This document shows positions 52,596 through 62,608 of a stretch of 64,000 nucleotides of DNA, one piece after another. Source of the stretch: Nocardioides sp. CER19. Its GTDB lineage: Bacteria > Actinomycetota > Actinomycetes > Propionibacteriales > Nocardioidaceae. The notes under the pieces are model-generated. The model was given only the letters and a program-made list of their open reading frames with translations, did not search any database and was not told where the DNA came from. The stretch lies in the NCBI RefSeq assembly GCF_029846275.1, contig NZ_JARVWS010000002.1, forward strand, positions 496,001 through 560,000, in the 5' to 3' direction. Positions within the stretch are counted from its first letter, which is position 1. Every line of letters begins with the position of its first letter. Position numbers and translations under genes: made by a program.

Positions 52596-53097
52596 CGACG
52601 CCGGTCAGCGTGCCGTGCGCGACCGCGTGCTCCTCGATGGCGTCGAGCGCCTCGACGGTGCCGGCCCCGGTCGCGAGCCCTGTCTCCGCATCCAGCGCGT
52701 AGACCGTGAACCGGTAGCGGTGCCGACCGCTCGGCGGGCACGGTGGCGTCCACCCGGTCGTGCCCTTCGAGTTCCGGGCCTCGTGCGCGGCCGGGCCGTC
52801 CAGCGAGGTGGACGCGGCCGGCAGGTCGAGCGCGATCCAGTGGTAGTAGTCGTGCGCGTCCGGGTCGACCACGACCAGCGCGAGCGCCGCCGCTGAGGGC
52901 GGCGCCCCGGTCCACGCGAGCGGGGGAGCGGTCCCAGCGCCGCGGCAGGTGAACTGCTCCGGGATCGACGCGCCGTCGGTGAACGCGCTCGACGTCACGG
53001 CGATGGTGGCCGGGCCCGCGTCGGCGGGCGGCGCGGGGCGGTCGGCGCCGCAGCCCGACACCGCCACGGCGAGTACGCCGACCAGCAGCGCGCGCAT
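52576..53097 (-). CDS. YbhB/YbcL-type PEBP lipoprotein
   Basis: This 173-residue protein has a lipoprotein signal with cysteine in AVSGCGADRP (residue 16), so it is anchored outside. The PEBP fold is seen in SIPEQFTCRGAGTAPPLAWT, VVVDPDAHDYYHWIALDLPA and GRHRYRFTVYALDAETGL, with the DPDA and GxHRY motifs. Bacterial PEBPs are of unclear function. It ends convergently with the DUF4442 gene, with a 20-base overlap. Confidence 0.92.
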   Translation of the reverse strand: MRALLVGVLAVAVSGCGADRPAPPADAGPATIAVTSSAFTDGASIPEQFTCRGAGTAPPLAWTGAPPSAAALALVVVDPDAHDYYHWIALDLPAASTSLDGPAAHEARNSKGTTGWTPPCPPSGRHRYRFTVYALDAETGLATGAGTVEALDAIEEHAVAHGTLTGVVSASSG

Positions 53098-53109
53098 GGG
53101 GACAGGCTC

Positions 53110-53976
53110 TCAGACAGTGCTTCTCTGCGTCTCCGCACCCGCGGTCGAGATCGCGGTCATGCCGACGTCGAGCGGCTTCTTCTCCCCGACCAGCCTCCGC
53201 TGTGCCCAGGTCGCGGCGAGCGTCAGCAGCAGGTTCACGGCGATGTAGAGCGCCGCCATGACGATCGCGGTCTGGAACTGGTTGTGGAACTGGTTGTAGA
53301 TCTGCTTGCCGACGAAGGTCAGGCCGGGCGCGGCGACGTACATGCCGAGGCTGGTGTCCTTCACCGCCACCACGCACTGGCTGATGAGCGCGGGCAGCAT
53401 GATCTTCACCGCCTGCGGCAGCAGGATCGAGGTCATCACCTGCGTCTTGCGGAGGCCGATGGCGTACGCCGCCTCCGCCTGTCCCTTCTGGACGGCCTGG
53501 ATGCCGGCTCGGAAGACCTCGGCGAGAACGGCGCCGTTGTAGAGCGTCAGAGCGATGACGACGCTCCCGAGGCGGCCGAACTCGTCGTGGGTGATGCCCC
53601 AGTAGAAGAACACGAAGATCATCAGCAGCAGCACGGGCACGGCCCTGAAGAACTCGACCACGAGCAGGCAGATCCACCGGAGCCAGGCATGGTCGGAGAG
53701 CTTGCCGACGCCGAAGACGACGCCGAAGACGATGGCGAAGAGCACCGATGCGAACGCCATCTCCAGCGTCTTCAGGAGCCCGTCGACGAGCAGCGCGCGG
53801 ACGTACTGCGGGGTGACGAAGGGCTCCCACAGGTGGTAGGCCAGAGCGCCCTTGCTGTTGAGGTAGGCGATGAAGCCGACGACCGCGGCCACGATGGCGA
53901 CGGCCGTCACGACCGTGTAGAGCCGGTGTCGGGCGCGCGTCCGCGGGCCAGGCGCGTCGAAGAGGACGGTGGTCAT
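53110..53976 (-). CDS. gluD: Glutamate-type ABC transporter permease GluD
   Basis: This 288-residue inner-membrane permease is one of two in a polar-amino-acid importer. About six helices are seen; the EAA loop reads QAEAAYAIGLRKTQVMTSIL with LPQAVKIMLPALISQ. A long cytoplasmic N-terminus and a polar tail match GluD of Corynebacterium. ATG 53976 overlaps the gluC stop. It is last in the gluA-gluB-gluC-gluD order. Confidence 0.93.
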   Translation of the reverse strand: MTTVLFDAPGPRTRARHRLYTVVTAVAIVAAVVGFIAYLNSKGALAYHLWEPFVTPQYVRALLVDGLLKTLEMAFASVLFAIVFGVVFGVGKLSDHAWLRWICLLVVEFFRAVPVLLLMIFVFFYWGITHDEFGRLGSVVIALTLYNGAVLAEVFRAGIQAVQKGQAEAAYAIGLRKTQVMTSILLPQAVKIMLPALISQCVVAVKDTSLGMYVAAPGLTFVGKQIYNQFHNQFQTAIVMAALYIAVNLLLTLAATWAQRRLVGEKKPLDVGMTAISTAGAETQRSTV

Positions 53977-54626
53977 CGGGCCGCCTTCCAGCGCCGCTCG
54001 AGGCCGAAGGAGCCGAGCGAGAGCACTTCGACGAGGATGATGTAGCCGATCGCGAAGACGATGAAGATCGTGATCGTGTCGTCGGTGTAGCGGTTGGTGA
54101 ACCACCGCATCCGGGCGGTGGCCTCCATCAGGCCGAAGACGGCGGCGACCGAGGTGTTCTTCGTCATCGCGATCAGCGTCGAGGCCAGCGGCGGCACCGA
54201 CGCGCGGAACGCCTGGGGCAGCACGACGTGGCGCAGGTTCTGCCCGAACGTCATGCCGATCGCGCGCGCCGCCTCCGCCTGACCGAGCGGTACGGCGTTC
54301 ACGCCGGCGCGCAGCGACTCGCACACGAAGGCCGAGGTGTAGAGCGTCACCGCGATCACGCCCTTGACCAGGAACGGCGTGTGCACGAACCAGCCGAGGT
54401 CGGGCGCCGCGATGAAGATGAAGATGAAGATGATGAGCAGCGGCGTGTTGCGCAGCAACGTCACGTACGTCGTCGCGATGCCGCGCAGCACGGCCACCGG
54501 CCCGATCCGCATCGCGACCAGCAGGGTGCCGAGCACCATCGACGCGATCCCCGACAGGACGGCCAGCTGGATGGTCAGCCAGAACGCGCGGAGGACCAGG
54601 TCGAAGTTGTCGAGGATCTCGCTCAA
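53973..54626 (-). CDS. gluC: Glutamate-type ABC transporter permease GluC
   Basis: This 217-residue permease partner of GluD has about five helices and the EAA loop QAEAARAIGMTFGQNLRHVV. The only start that fits the frame and family is TTG at 54626, with GGAAGG seven bases upstream; TTG starts are rare here. The palindromic element at 54646-54736 ends just six bases upstream of that ribosome site, separating gluC from gluB. Its own stop overlaps the gluD ATG. Confidence 0.93.
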   Translation of the reverse strand: MSEILDNFDLVLRAFWLTIQLAVLSGIASMVLGTLLVAMRIGPVAVLRGIATTYVTLLRNTPLLIIFIFIFIAAPDLGWFVHTPFLVKGVIAVTLYTSAFVCESLRAGVNAVPLGQAEAARAIGMTFGQNLRHVVLPQAFRASVPPLASTLIAMTKNTSVAAVFGLMEATARMRWFTNRYTDDTITIFIVFAIGYIILVEVLSLGSFGLERRWKAAR

Positions 54627-54645
54627 CTCATCACCTTCCGAGAGT

Positions 54646-54736
54646 GTCTCGATACGCCCCGCTCGTTCCTCGCGGGGCTGCTCGACCGGCGACCGCCGGT
54701 CGAGCAGCCCGAGCGCCGGCGAGGACGTATCGAGAC
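54646..54736. mobile_element. Palindromic miniature element with 11-bp terminal inverted repeats
   Basis: The 91-base element begins GTCTCGATACG (54646-54656) and ends with the exact reverse complement (54726-54736). Inside is a perfect 15-bp inverted repeat, GCTGCTCGACCGGCG, with a 2-base loop and GTTCCTCGCGGGG-type flank. It has no coding capacity, like a MITE or REP element. It lies inside the glu operon between gluB and gluC. Confidence 0.75.
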
Positions 54737-54746
54737 CGGGTGGGGA

Positions 54747-55640
54747 TCACGCGGACGGGCAGGCGTCCATCTGCGGCGGCTCAGGGGTGTCCACGCCCGA
54801 CTTGCCGAGCGTCGCCTCGAAGGCCTTGGCCCAGTCGCCGTCGTCCTGCGCCTTCTTGATCGTGTCGACGATCCACTGGCACATCTCCGGGTGGTCCTTG
54901 CTGTAGCCGACGCCGTAGCGCTCCTCGGAGAACGGGTCGACGACCACCTTGAGCTTGTCCGGGTTCTCGGCGGCGTACCCCATGAGGATCGCGCCGTCCG
55001 TCGTCATCGCGTCGACGGTCCCGTTGAGGACCTGGTCGACGCACTCGGAGTAGGTGTCGAAGCCGCGCGGCTTGGCACCCTTGGCCTCGATCTGGTCCAA
55101 CGACGTCGAGCCGGTGACCGAGCAGACCTGCTTGCCCTTGACGTCGTCCAGCTTCGAGATGTCGCTGTCCTTCTTCACCAGGAGCTGCTGGCCGGTGACG
55201 TAGTAGGGGCCGGCCTGGCCGACGATCTTCTGCCGCTCGGGGGTCATCGAGTACGACGCGATCACGAGGTCGACCTGGCCCTTCTGGAGGAACGGCTCAC
55301 GGTTGGCCGAGATCGTCTCGGTCCACTCGACATCGTCCGGCTTGATGCCGAGCGAGGCGGCCAGGATCTTGCCCATCTCGGGGTCGAAGCCGCTCGGGAT
55401 CTTGTCGGTCGCGCCCTTGAAGCCGATGCCCGGCTGGTCGAACTTCACGCCGATCTTGATCTTGCCGGACTGGGCGAGCTCCTTCATCCGGCTGCCGTCG
55501 GCGAAGCTGTCGGCGGCGTTCTCGCTGACCTTCACGTCCGGACCGCTGTCGCTGTTGTCGTTCCCCGCGTTGCCACAGGCTGCGAGCCCGAGCACCAGGA
55601 GGGTCGCGGCGGTGGCCGCCTTGATCCTGGTCATGCGCAT
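54747..55640 (-). CDS. gluB: Glutamate-binding lipoprotein GluB
   Basis: This 297-residue lipid-anchored substrate-binding protein belongs to the importer. It has a signal with lipobox LAAC (about residue 22) and then SBP family 3 sequence: IKIGVKFDQPGIGFKG, SGFDPEMGKILAASLGI, LVIASYSMTPERQKIVGQAG, KGKQVCSVTGSTSLDQIEAK and GYGVGYSKDHPEM-type sequence near the end. It captures glutamate-like amino acids outside and delivers them to GluC/GluD. The gene follows gluA after 23 bases. Confidence 0.94.
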   Translation of the reverse strand: MRMTRIKAATAATLLVLGLAACGNAGNDNSDSGPDVKVSENAADSFADGSRMKELAQSGKIKIGVKFDQPGIGFKGATDKIPSGFDPEMGKILAASLGIKPDDVEWTETISANREPFLQKGQVDLVIASYSMTPERQKIVGQAGPYYVTGQQLLVKKDSDISKLDDVKGKQVCSVTGSTSLDQIEAKGAKPRGFDTYSECVDQVLNGTVDAMTTDGAILMGYAAENPDKLKVVVDPFSEERYGVGYSKDHPEMCQWIVDTIKKAQDDGDWAKAFEATLGKSGVDTPEPPQMDACPSA

Positions 55641-55663
55641 CCTCTGTCTCCTTGTGTCGTTGA

Positions 55664-56425
<762 letters not shown>

Positions 56426-56501
56426 GGCGGTAGACCCTACCCATACTGAGGAACGCCTTAACACGACGCATAGGCGATCGATCGTTCGAACAGTCGCAGA
56501 C

Positions 56502-56849
56502 TCAGCGTCGCGGGCGGCTCACGGCGACGACCGCGAGGGCCACGGCGCCGACGACGGCAGCGGTCGCCGTCCAGGGCGGAAGCGCCCCGGACGTACGCCG
56601 GCCACCGAGTGCCCGGCTCGACTGGCTGGACGCCACGGCGCCGTCCGACTGGTGCGCGAGCACCGAGCCGCGCGACTGGAACGACCAGAGCGAGCCGAGG
56701 GACATCGACGAGCCGATCGAGAACGCCGACGCGAACGACCCGACGCTGCCCACCGACGCGCACGAGCCGACGCTGCCGATCGACAGCACCGACCCGCGCG
56801 ACCAGAGCGAGAGCATGGAGTCGGTGGAACCGATCGACCAGCCAGCCAT
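56502..56849 (-). CDS. Small Ser/Gly-periodic protein with C-terminal membrane helix
   Basis: This 115-residue protein starts [20 protein letters not shown] at ATG 56849 and runs as a periodic Ser/Gly sequence to about residue 70: [19 protein letters not shown], then [19 protein letters not shown]. Small, hydrophobic and Gly positions recur about every 3 and 5-6 residues, as in solenoid or beta-helix proteins. A short basic linker and a TM helix ([17 protein letters not shown]) end in RPRR. It is divergent from miaB (58 bases between starts). I know the type from other actinobacterial genomes but no function. The strongly biased composition could also be a shadow, yet the TM end and start codon support a gene. 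Confidence 0.7.
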   Translation of the reverse strand: MAGWSIGSTDSMLSLWSRGSVLSIGSVGSCASVGSVGSFASAFSIGSSMSLGSLWSFQSRGSVLAHQSDGAVASSQSSRALGGRRTSGALPPWTATAAVVGAVALAVVAVSRPRR

Positions 56850-56906
56850 GGACCCACGATCGCAGATTCCGGCGGCGTCGGCGGGTCGCCGTACGCTTTT
56901 CCCGTC

Positions 56907-58391
56907 ATGACGCGCACGTATGAGGTCCGCACCTACGGGTGCCAGATGAACGTCCACGACTCCGAGCGGCTCTCCGGACTGCTCGAGAACGCGGGCTACG
57001 TCGCTGTCCCCGACGGGGAGCAGGCCGACGTCGTCGTCTTCAACACGTGCGCCGTGCGCGAGAACGCCGACAACAAGCTCTACGGCAACCTCGGCCACCT
57101 CGCGCCGGTGAAGGCCAAGCGCCCGGGCATGCAGATCGCCGTCGGTGGGTGCCTGGCGCAGAAGGACCGCGCCACGATCACGAGCAGGGCACCGTGGGTC
57201 GACGTCGTGTTCGGCACCCACAACATCGGCTCGCTGCCCGTCCTGCTCGAGCGCGCCCGCGTGCAGGAGGAGGCGCAGGTCGAGATCCTCGAGTCGCTCG
57301 ACGTCTTCCCGTCGACGCTGCCGACCAAGCGCGAGTCGGCGTACGCGGCCTGGGTGTCGGTCTCGGTCGGCTGCAACAACACCTGCACGTTCTGCATCGT
57401 CCCGTCGCTGCGCGGCAAGGAGAAGGACCGTCGACCCGGCGAGATCCTCGCCGAGGTGAAGGCGCTCGTCGCCGAGGGCGTCTCCGAGGTGACCCTGCTC
57501 GGGCAGAACGTCAACGCCTACGGGGTGGAGTTCGGCGACCGGCAGGCGTTCTCGAAGCTGCTCCGTGCGTGCGGTGAGATCGAGGGCCTCGAGCGGGTCC
57601 GGTTCACCAGCCCGCACCCGGCCGAGTTCACCGACGACGTCATCGAGGCGATGGCGGAGACGCCCAACGTGATGCCCTCGCTGCACATGCCGCTGCAGTC
57701 GGGCTCCTCGAAGGTCCTCAAGGACATGCGCCGGTCCTACCGGCAGTCGAAGTTCCTCGGGATCATCGAGCGGGTCCGCGCCGCGCTGCCCGACGCCGCG
57801 ATCACGACCGACATCATCGTCGGCTTCCCCGGGGAGACCGAGGAGGACTTCCAGGAGACGCTGAAGGTGGTCCGCGAGGCGCGCTTCTCGAGCGCATTCA
57901 CGTTCCAGTACTCCAAGCGCCCCGGTACGCCGGCCGCCGACCTGCCCGACCAGATCGAGCCGTCGGTGGTGGCGGATCGCTACCAGCGGCTCATCGAGCT
58001 GCAGAACCAGATCTCCTGGGAGGAGAACCAGAAGCTCGAGGGCCGTGTCGTCGAGGTGCTGGTCGCCGAGGGCGAGGGCAGGCGCGACGAGGCGACGGGC
58101 CGGCTGTCCGGGCGCGCGCCCGACAACCGGCTCGTGCACTTCTCGTCGGCGCTCTCTCCGCTGGTCGAGCGCGTCGAGATCCGACCGGGCGACATGGTGA
58201 CCGTGCAGATCACCCGGGGCGCGCCGCACTACCTCGAGGCCGACGGTGCGGTCCTCGCGGTGCGCCGCACCCGGTCAGGTGACGCCTGGGAGGCGCGGCA
58301 CGCGGCACCGACCGCTCCCGCCGGCGTCTCACTCGGGATGCCGACGGTCGGCGTACCGGCGCCGCTGCCGGACGCTCCCGTCTGCGGCTAG
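56907..58391 (+). CDS. miaB: tRNA-2-methylthio-N6-isopentenyladenosine synthase
   Basis: MiaB (494 residues) is a radical-SAM enzyme that adds a methylthio group to i6A37 in tRNA, using two Fe-S clusters. The UPF0004 domain has C12 (RTYGCQMN) and [15 protein letters not shown]. The radical-SAM cluster is C156-x3-C160-x2-C163 ([16 protein letters not shown]). [10 protein letters not shown] and [18 protein letters not shown] follow, and a TRAM domain ends the core, with an extra Pro/Ala tail. ATG 56907 is chosen. miaA lies nearby (59178), so both modification steps of A37 are in one locus. The stop shares CTAG with the convergent next gene. Confidence 0.96.
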   Translation: MTRTYEVRTYGCQMNVHDSERLSGLLENAGYVAVPDGEQADVVVFNTCAVRENADNKLYGNLGHLAPVKAKRPGMQIAVGGCLAQKDRATITSRAPWVDVVFGTHNIGSLPVLLERARVQEEAQVEILESLDVFPSTLPTKRESAYAAWVSVSVGCNNTCTFCIVPSLRGKEKDRRPGEILAEVKALVAEGVSEVTLLGQNVNAYGVEFGDRQAFSKLLRACGEIEGLERVRFTSPHPAEFTDDVIEAMAETPNVMPSLHMPLQSGSSKVLKDMRRSYRQSKFLGIIERVRAALPDAAITTDIIVGFPGETEEDFQETLKVVREARFSSAFTFQYSKRPGTPAADLPDQIEPSVVADRYQRLIELQNQISWEENQKLEGRVVEVLVAEGEGRRDEATGRLSGRAPDNRLVHFSSALSPLVERVEIRPGDMVTVQITRGAPHYLEADGAVLAVRRTRSGDAWEARHAAPTAPAGVSLGMPTVGVPAPLPDAPVCG

Positions 58392-58735
58392 GTGTCCGAG
58401 GACCGCGGGTCGAGCGAGGGGTAGCCCGCCTTCGGCTCGAGACCGACCGGGTTGGTCTCCTCGTTGCCGGGCCGTTGCTCCGGTGGGACGTCGGTGTCGC
58501 CGTCGTTGTCGACGGAGGTGTCCTTCACGCCGTCCGTGGCGTGCTGGCCCGGTCCGGTGTGACCGACACGCTCGCTGCTCACGCCCATGCCGCTGCTCTC
58601 GTCCCCGCCCGTCGGCGGGTTCGAGGCGCGGATGTCGCGCACCACGCCCGTTCCTGCATACGGCGGTGCGTCGGGGCCGCCGGGCTCCGGCTCCCCGGGC
58701 TCCGCCGCGGGCCGTGGCTGTGGACCCAGATCCAT
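58388..58735 (-). CDS. Unrecognised hydrophilic acidic protein
   Basis: This 115-residue Pro/Gly/Asp-rich protein is probably disordered (starts [20 protein letters not shown], with [20 protein letters not shown] and [19 protein letters not shown]). No domain, signal or helix is seen. Its TAG overlaps the miaB stop at a CTAG palindrome. The frame is open to 58816; ATG 58735 is preferred. Such small disordered proteins follow miaB in related genomes. Confidence 0.6.
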   Translation of the reverse strand: MDLGPQPRPAAEPGEPEPGGPDAPPYAGTGVVRDIRASNPPTGGDESSGMGVSSERVGHTGPGQHATDGVKDTSVDNDGDTDVPPEQRPGNEETNPVGLEPKAGYPSLDPRSSDT

Positions 58736-58912
58736 CGTGTGCCTCCCTCGTCGAACATCACTTGCTCCGACGACCGGTAACCGGTCGAGCGGTGAGGTAT
58801 GGCACTGAGGGCCCATTGGGGCGCGATTGACTGCCGTGGCCGGTGAGGCGCCCCGTCGGTCACGCCGTTCCCGCCCGCCCCAGAAGGTCCGCGGGGGCAG
58901 GGCGGAGGTCGG

Positions 58913-59116
58913 TCAGCGGATGTCGTCGTCCTTGCCGTCGAGCCCGTCGAGCGCGTCCTTGGTCCGGTCCGCGCCTTGGTCGAACTGCCGGCTGTGCTTG
59001 CCGCCGGTCTTCTCGTCGGCGATGTCGGCCGCCTTGTCGACGCCCTGGCCGACCTTCTCGCCCTGGGTGTCCACGCCCTTCTTCAGTGCGCCCTTCGCCT
59101 TGTCCAGGAAGCCCAT
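58913..59116 (-). CDS. Rv0909-family small antitoxin-like protein
   Basis: This 67-residue charged helical protein matches the family annotated as antitoxin (MGFLDKAKGALKKGVDTQGE, then VDKAADIADEKTGGKHSRQF). No toxin gene lies beside it, so an antitoxin role is unproven here; a general stress-related function is equally possible. ATG 59116 is preceded by GGGGGAA. Confidence 0.75.
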   Translation of the reverse strand: MGFLDKAKGALKKGVDTQGEKVGQGVDKAADIADEKTGGKHSRQFDQGADRTKDALDGLDGKDDDIR

Positions 59117-59177
59117 GTCGTTCCCCCGTCGGTCGGTGGCTCCGAGCGGAGCCGGGCCGTTTGAAACACTAGTCCTC

Positions 59178-60137
59178 ATGGCGGTGGGAGGGCAGGGCGT
59201 CGGCGACGCGAACGCGATCCCGGTCGTCGCCGTGGTCGGCGCCACGGCCGCCGGCAAGACCGGGCTCAGCCTCGACCTCGCGGAGCGGCTGGGCGGCGAG
59301 GTCGTCAACACCGACGCCATGCAGCTCTACCGGGGGATGGACATCGGCACCGCCAAGCTCCCGCTCGGCGAGCGTCGCGGCATCCCGCACCACCTGCTCG
59401 ACCTGCTCGAGGTGACCGAGCCGGCGACCGTGGCGGAGTACCAGCGACTGGCCCGCACGACGATCGCCGACCTGCGCGGCCGCGGGTGCACCCCGGTGCT
59501 GGTCGGCGGCAGCGCCCTCTACACCCGCGCGGTCCTCGACCGGTTCGACTTCCCCGGCACCGACCCGACGGTCCGCGAGCGGCTCGAGCGCGAGCTCGAG
59601 GAGCACGGCGTCCGCCCGCTCTTCGAACGGCTCCGGCAGGCCGACCCGGTGGCGGCCGGCCGCATCGAGCCCGACAACGGCCGCCGCATCGTCCGCGCAC
59701 TGGAGGTCATCGAGATCACCGGCGCTCCGTTCAGCGCGCGGCTCCCCGTGCAGGAGTACGTCGACCCGCACTCGATCCAGATCGGCGTCGACATCGACCG
59801 GGAGACCCTCGACGCCCGGATCCTGCAGCGCGTCGAGGAGATGTTCGACGCCGGCTTCGTGGCGGAGGTCGAGAGCCTGCTCGACGAAGGCCTCGCGCGG
59901 TCGCGCACAGCGGCCACGGCGATCGGCTACCGCGAGGTGGCGGAGCACCTGGCCGGCGTACTGACGCTGCCGGAGGCGAAGCGGCGCACGGCCGTGAAGA
60001 CGCGGCAGTTCGCCCGGCGCCAGGACGCGTGGTTCCGCAAGGACCCGCGCGTGGTCTGGGTCTGGTTCGACGACCCGGGCCGCGTCGACAAGGCGATCGA
60101 GGCGATCGAGGCGGTCGAGGCGGTCGGGCAGGCCTGA
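59178..60137 (+). CDS. miaA: tRNA dimethylallyltransferase
   Basis: MiaA (319 residues) attaches the dimethylallyl group to A37 of tRNAs reading U-initial codons, giving the substrate of MiaB. Marks are the P-loop VVGATAAGKTGLSLDLAERL, NTDAMQLYRGMDIGTAKLP, VLVGGSALYTRAVLDRF and the C-terminal TRQFARRQDAWFRKDPRVVW. ATG 59178 is chosen. It is downstream of miaB with two small minus-strand genes between. Confidence 0.96.
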   Translation: MAVGGQGVGDANAIPVVAVVGATAAGKTGLSLDLAERLGGEVVNTDAMQLYRGMDIGTAKLPLGERRGIPHHLLDLLEVTEPATVAEYQRLARTTIADLRGRGCTPVLVGGSALYTRAVLDRFDFPGTDPTVRERLERELEEHGVRPLFERLRQADPVAAGRIEPDNGRRIVRALEVIEITGAPFSARLPVQEYVDPHSIQIGVDIDRETLDARILQRVEEMFDAGFVAEVESLLDEGLARSRTAATAIGYREVAEHLAGVLTLPEAKRRTAVKTRQFARRQDAWFRKDPRVVWVWFDDPGRVDKAIEAIEAVEAVGQA

Positions 60138-60156
60138 GCGGGTGCACCCTGGTCCC

Positions 60157-60702
60157 ATGGTGACCGCGTACTTCACCGCGAGCAGTCTCGACGGCTTCAT
60201 CACCGACGAGCACAACGAGCTGGGCTGGCTGTTCAAGCAGCCGATCGACGCCAACGGCCCCATGCACTACGGCCCGTTCATCGATGGCGTCGGCGCGCTC
60301 GTCATGGGCGCCACGACCTACCTCTGGATCAAGGAGCACCACGTCGACGCCGGCGACGAGTGGGGCTACTCGCAGCCGGCCTGGGTGATGACGCACCGCG
60401 ACCTGCCGGTCGTCGAGGGCGCGGACGTGCGGTTCCGGCGCGGGCCGGTCGCGCCGGTGCACGCAGAGATGACTGCCGCCGCGGGCGGCAAGGCGCTCTG
60501 GGTGGTCGGGGGTGGCGACCTGGCCGGTCAGTTCGCCGACGCGGGGCTGCTCGACGAGGTGTGGGTGCAGTACGCCCCGGTCACGCTGCGTGGTGGCGCC
60601 CCGCTGCTGCCGCGGGCGCTCGACCTCGAGCTGCTCGAGATCGCCCGCAACGAGGCGTTCCTCTGCGGTCGTTACCGGGTGGTCGATCAGATCGACCGTT
60701 AA
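60157..60702 (+). CDS. RibD C-terminal/dihydrofolate-reductase-fold protein
   Basis: This 181-residue protein is of the DHFR-like family (RibD_C): start VTAYFTASSLDGFITDEHN, GALVMGATTYLWIKEH, VVGGGDLAGQFADAGLLDEV, then VTLRGGAPLLPRA. The fold binds NADPH. Members reduce riboflavin intermediates or unknown substrates. ATG 60157 is chosen. It starts 19 bases after miaA and may be read with it. Confidence 0.88.
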   Translation: MVTAYFTASSLDGFITDEHNELGWLFKQPIDANGPMHYGPFIDGVGALVMGATTYLWIKEHHVDAGDEWGYSQPAWVMTHRDLPVVEGADVRFRRGPVAPVHAEMTAAAGGKALWVVGGGDLAGQFADAGLLDEVWVQYAPVTLRGGAPLLPRALDLELLEIARNEAFLCGRYRVVDQIDR

Positions 60703-60733
60703 AGAACCGGTCCCGCGGGGCACTGGAGATCCC

Positions 60734-62590
60734 ATGCGTCACCGGATCCCCACCGTCGCGATCGCCCTCGCCGTCATCAGCTCGACCAGCCCCGCGCTGG
60801 TCGCACCCGGATTCGCCAGCGCGCGCGCCGCCGCGGCAGCGGCGGTGAGGCAGGCCCCGAACGCGCCACCGAAGATCCCGACGAGCGTCGGGCGCGGCGG
60901 CGCGATCAGCACGGTCGACCCCGACGCGACGCGGATCGGCCTCAGGGTCCTGCGGAACGGCGGCAACGCGGTCGACGCGGCCGTCGCCGCGGCCGCGGCG
61001 CTCGGCGTCACGGAGCCCTACAGCTCCGGCATCGGTGGCGGGGGCTACTTCGTCCACTACGACGCGAAGACGCACAGGATCGGCACCATCGACGGTCGCG
61101 AGACCTCGCCGCACGGGATGAGCCATGACGCGTTCATCGAGCCGAAGACGGGGAAGCCCTACAACTTCACCCCCGAGCGCGTCTCGAGCGGGGTGGCGGT
61201 CGGCGTGCCCGGGACCCTCAAGACGTGGCAGCGGGCCCTGCACCGCTGGGGCACGCGCAGCCTGGCCGGGTCGCTGAAGCCCGCCACCCGGCTCGCCCGG
61301 AAGGGCTTCGTGGTCGACCAGACCTTCCACGACCAGACCGCCGACAACGAGAAGCGGTTCGCGCAGTTCCGGCCGACGAAGCGGCTCTTCCTCAAGGGCG
61401 GGCACCTGCCCCGCGTGGGCAGCCGGTTCCGCAACCCGGACCTGGCCCGCACCTACGACCTGATCGCCCGTCGCGGCGTCGACGCTCTCTACCGTGGCCC
61501 GCTCGCCGGGCAGATCGCACACACCGTCCAGCACCCGCCGACGGTCCAGGGCGCGACCCTGCCTGCCATGCCGGGCACGATGACCCGGCAAGACCTGCGC
61601 CGCTACCGCACGATCGACCGGAAGCCGACCGAGGTCGGCTACCGCGGCCTGAAGGTCTACGGCATGGCGCCGTCCTCCTCCGGCGGCTCCACCGTGGGCG
61701 AGATGCTCAACATCCTCGAGCGCTACAAGCTCGCGGGCATGGACCCGGGCGCGCTCTACCACCACTACATCGAGGCCTCCGCGCTCGCGTTCGCCGACCG
61801 CAACGCCTACGTCGGCGATCCGAAGTCGGTCCACGTCCCGCTGACCGACCTGCTCAGCGACACCTATGCAGCCGAGCGGGCCTGCTCCCTCGACGAGCAC
61901 CAGGCCGCGCAGAAGCCGGTGGCGGCCGGCACCGTGTCGTCGTACGACGGGAAGTGCGGCACGGCCGCCGCCCGCGGCCAGGCCGGCAGGGAGACCGAGA
62001 ACGTCGAGACGACGAACCTGACCGTCGTCGACCGCTGGGGCAACGTCGTCGAGTACACGCTCACCATCGAGCAGACCGGCGGCTCCGGCATCGTCGTGCC
62101 CGGCCGTGGCTTCCTGCTCAACAACGAGCTCACCGACTTCAGCGCCGCCTACGACCCGAAGGACCCCAACCGCATCGAGGCGAACAAGCGCCCGCGCAGC
62201 TCGATGTCGCCGACCATCGTGCTCGAGGGCGACCGGCCCTGGCTCGCGCTCGGCTCGCCCGGCGGCGCGACGATCATCGACACCGTCAGCCAGCTGCTCG
62301 TGGACCGGATCGACCGCGGCCTGACGATCGCCCAGGCGATGGCCGAGCCGCGCGTCGCCAACACCAACACGCAGGTGAGCACGGCCGAGCCCGCCTTCAT
62401 CGCCGAGTACGGCGCCGCGCTGGCGCCGTACGGCCAGCAGCTGAAGGCGTCCGGCGACACGTTCACCGGCGCCCAGGAGATCGGCGCGGCGACCGCGATC
62501 GAGATGGGCAGGCACGGCCAGCTCACCGCGGTGGCCGAGCCCAAGCGCCGCGGCGGCGGCTCCGCAATGGTGGTGAAGCCGCGCCGCTGA
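60734..62590 (+). CDS. ggt: Gamma-glutamyltransferase (Ntn hydrolase), secreted
   Basis: This 618-residue secreted enzyme has a signal peptide (about 1-33) and the GGT family pattern: LRNGGNAVDAAVAAAAALGV, SGIGGGGYFVHYD, ETSPHGMSHDAF, MAPSSSGGSTVGEMLNI and LGSPGGATIIDTVSQLL. The predicted self-cleavage nucleophile is T426 in NVETTNLTVVDRWG, where the usual TTH is TTN. PGRGFLLNNELTDFS is also conserved. It would cleave gamma-glutamyl bonds such as in glutathione or transfer the glutamyl group. ATG 60734 is chosen. Confidence 0.93.
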   Translation: MRHRIPTVAIALAVISSTSPALVAPGFASARAAAAAAVRQAPNAPPKIPTSVGRGGAISTVDPDATRIGLRVLRNGGNAVDAAVAAAAALGVTEPYSSGIGGGGYFVHYDAKTHRIGTIDGRETSPHGMSHDAFIEPKTGKPYNFTPERVSSGVAVGVPGTLKTWQRALHRWGTRSLAGSLKPATRLARKGFVVDQTFHDQTADNEKRFAQFRPTKRLFLKGGHLPRVGSRFRNPDLARTYDLIARRGVDALYRGPLAGQIAHTVQHPPTVQGATLPAMPGTMTRQDLRRYRTIDRKPTEVGYRGLKVYGMAPSSSGGSTVGEMLNILERYKLAGMDPGALYHHYIEASALAFADRNAYVGDPKSVHVPLTDLLSDTYAAERACSLDEHQAAQKPVAAGTVSSYDGKCGTAAARGQAGRETENVETTNLTVVDRWGNVVEYTLTIEQTGGSGIVVPGRGFLLNNELTDFSAAYDPKDPNRIEANKRPRSSMSPTIVLEGDRPWLALGSPGGATIIDTVSQLLVDRIDRGLTIAQAMAEPRVANTNTQVSTAEPAFIAEYGAALAPYGQQLKASGDTFTGAQEIGAATAIEMGRHGQLTAVAEPKRRGGGSAMVVKPRR

Positions 62591-62608
62591 CCCCCGTACG
62601 ATCAGCGG

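Noticed and set aside
58913..59116. A complete toxin-antitoxin pair
   Set aside because: Only the antitoxin-like gene is present and no toxin gene is adjacent.
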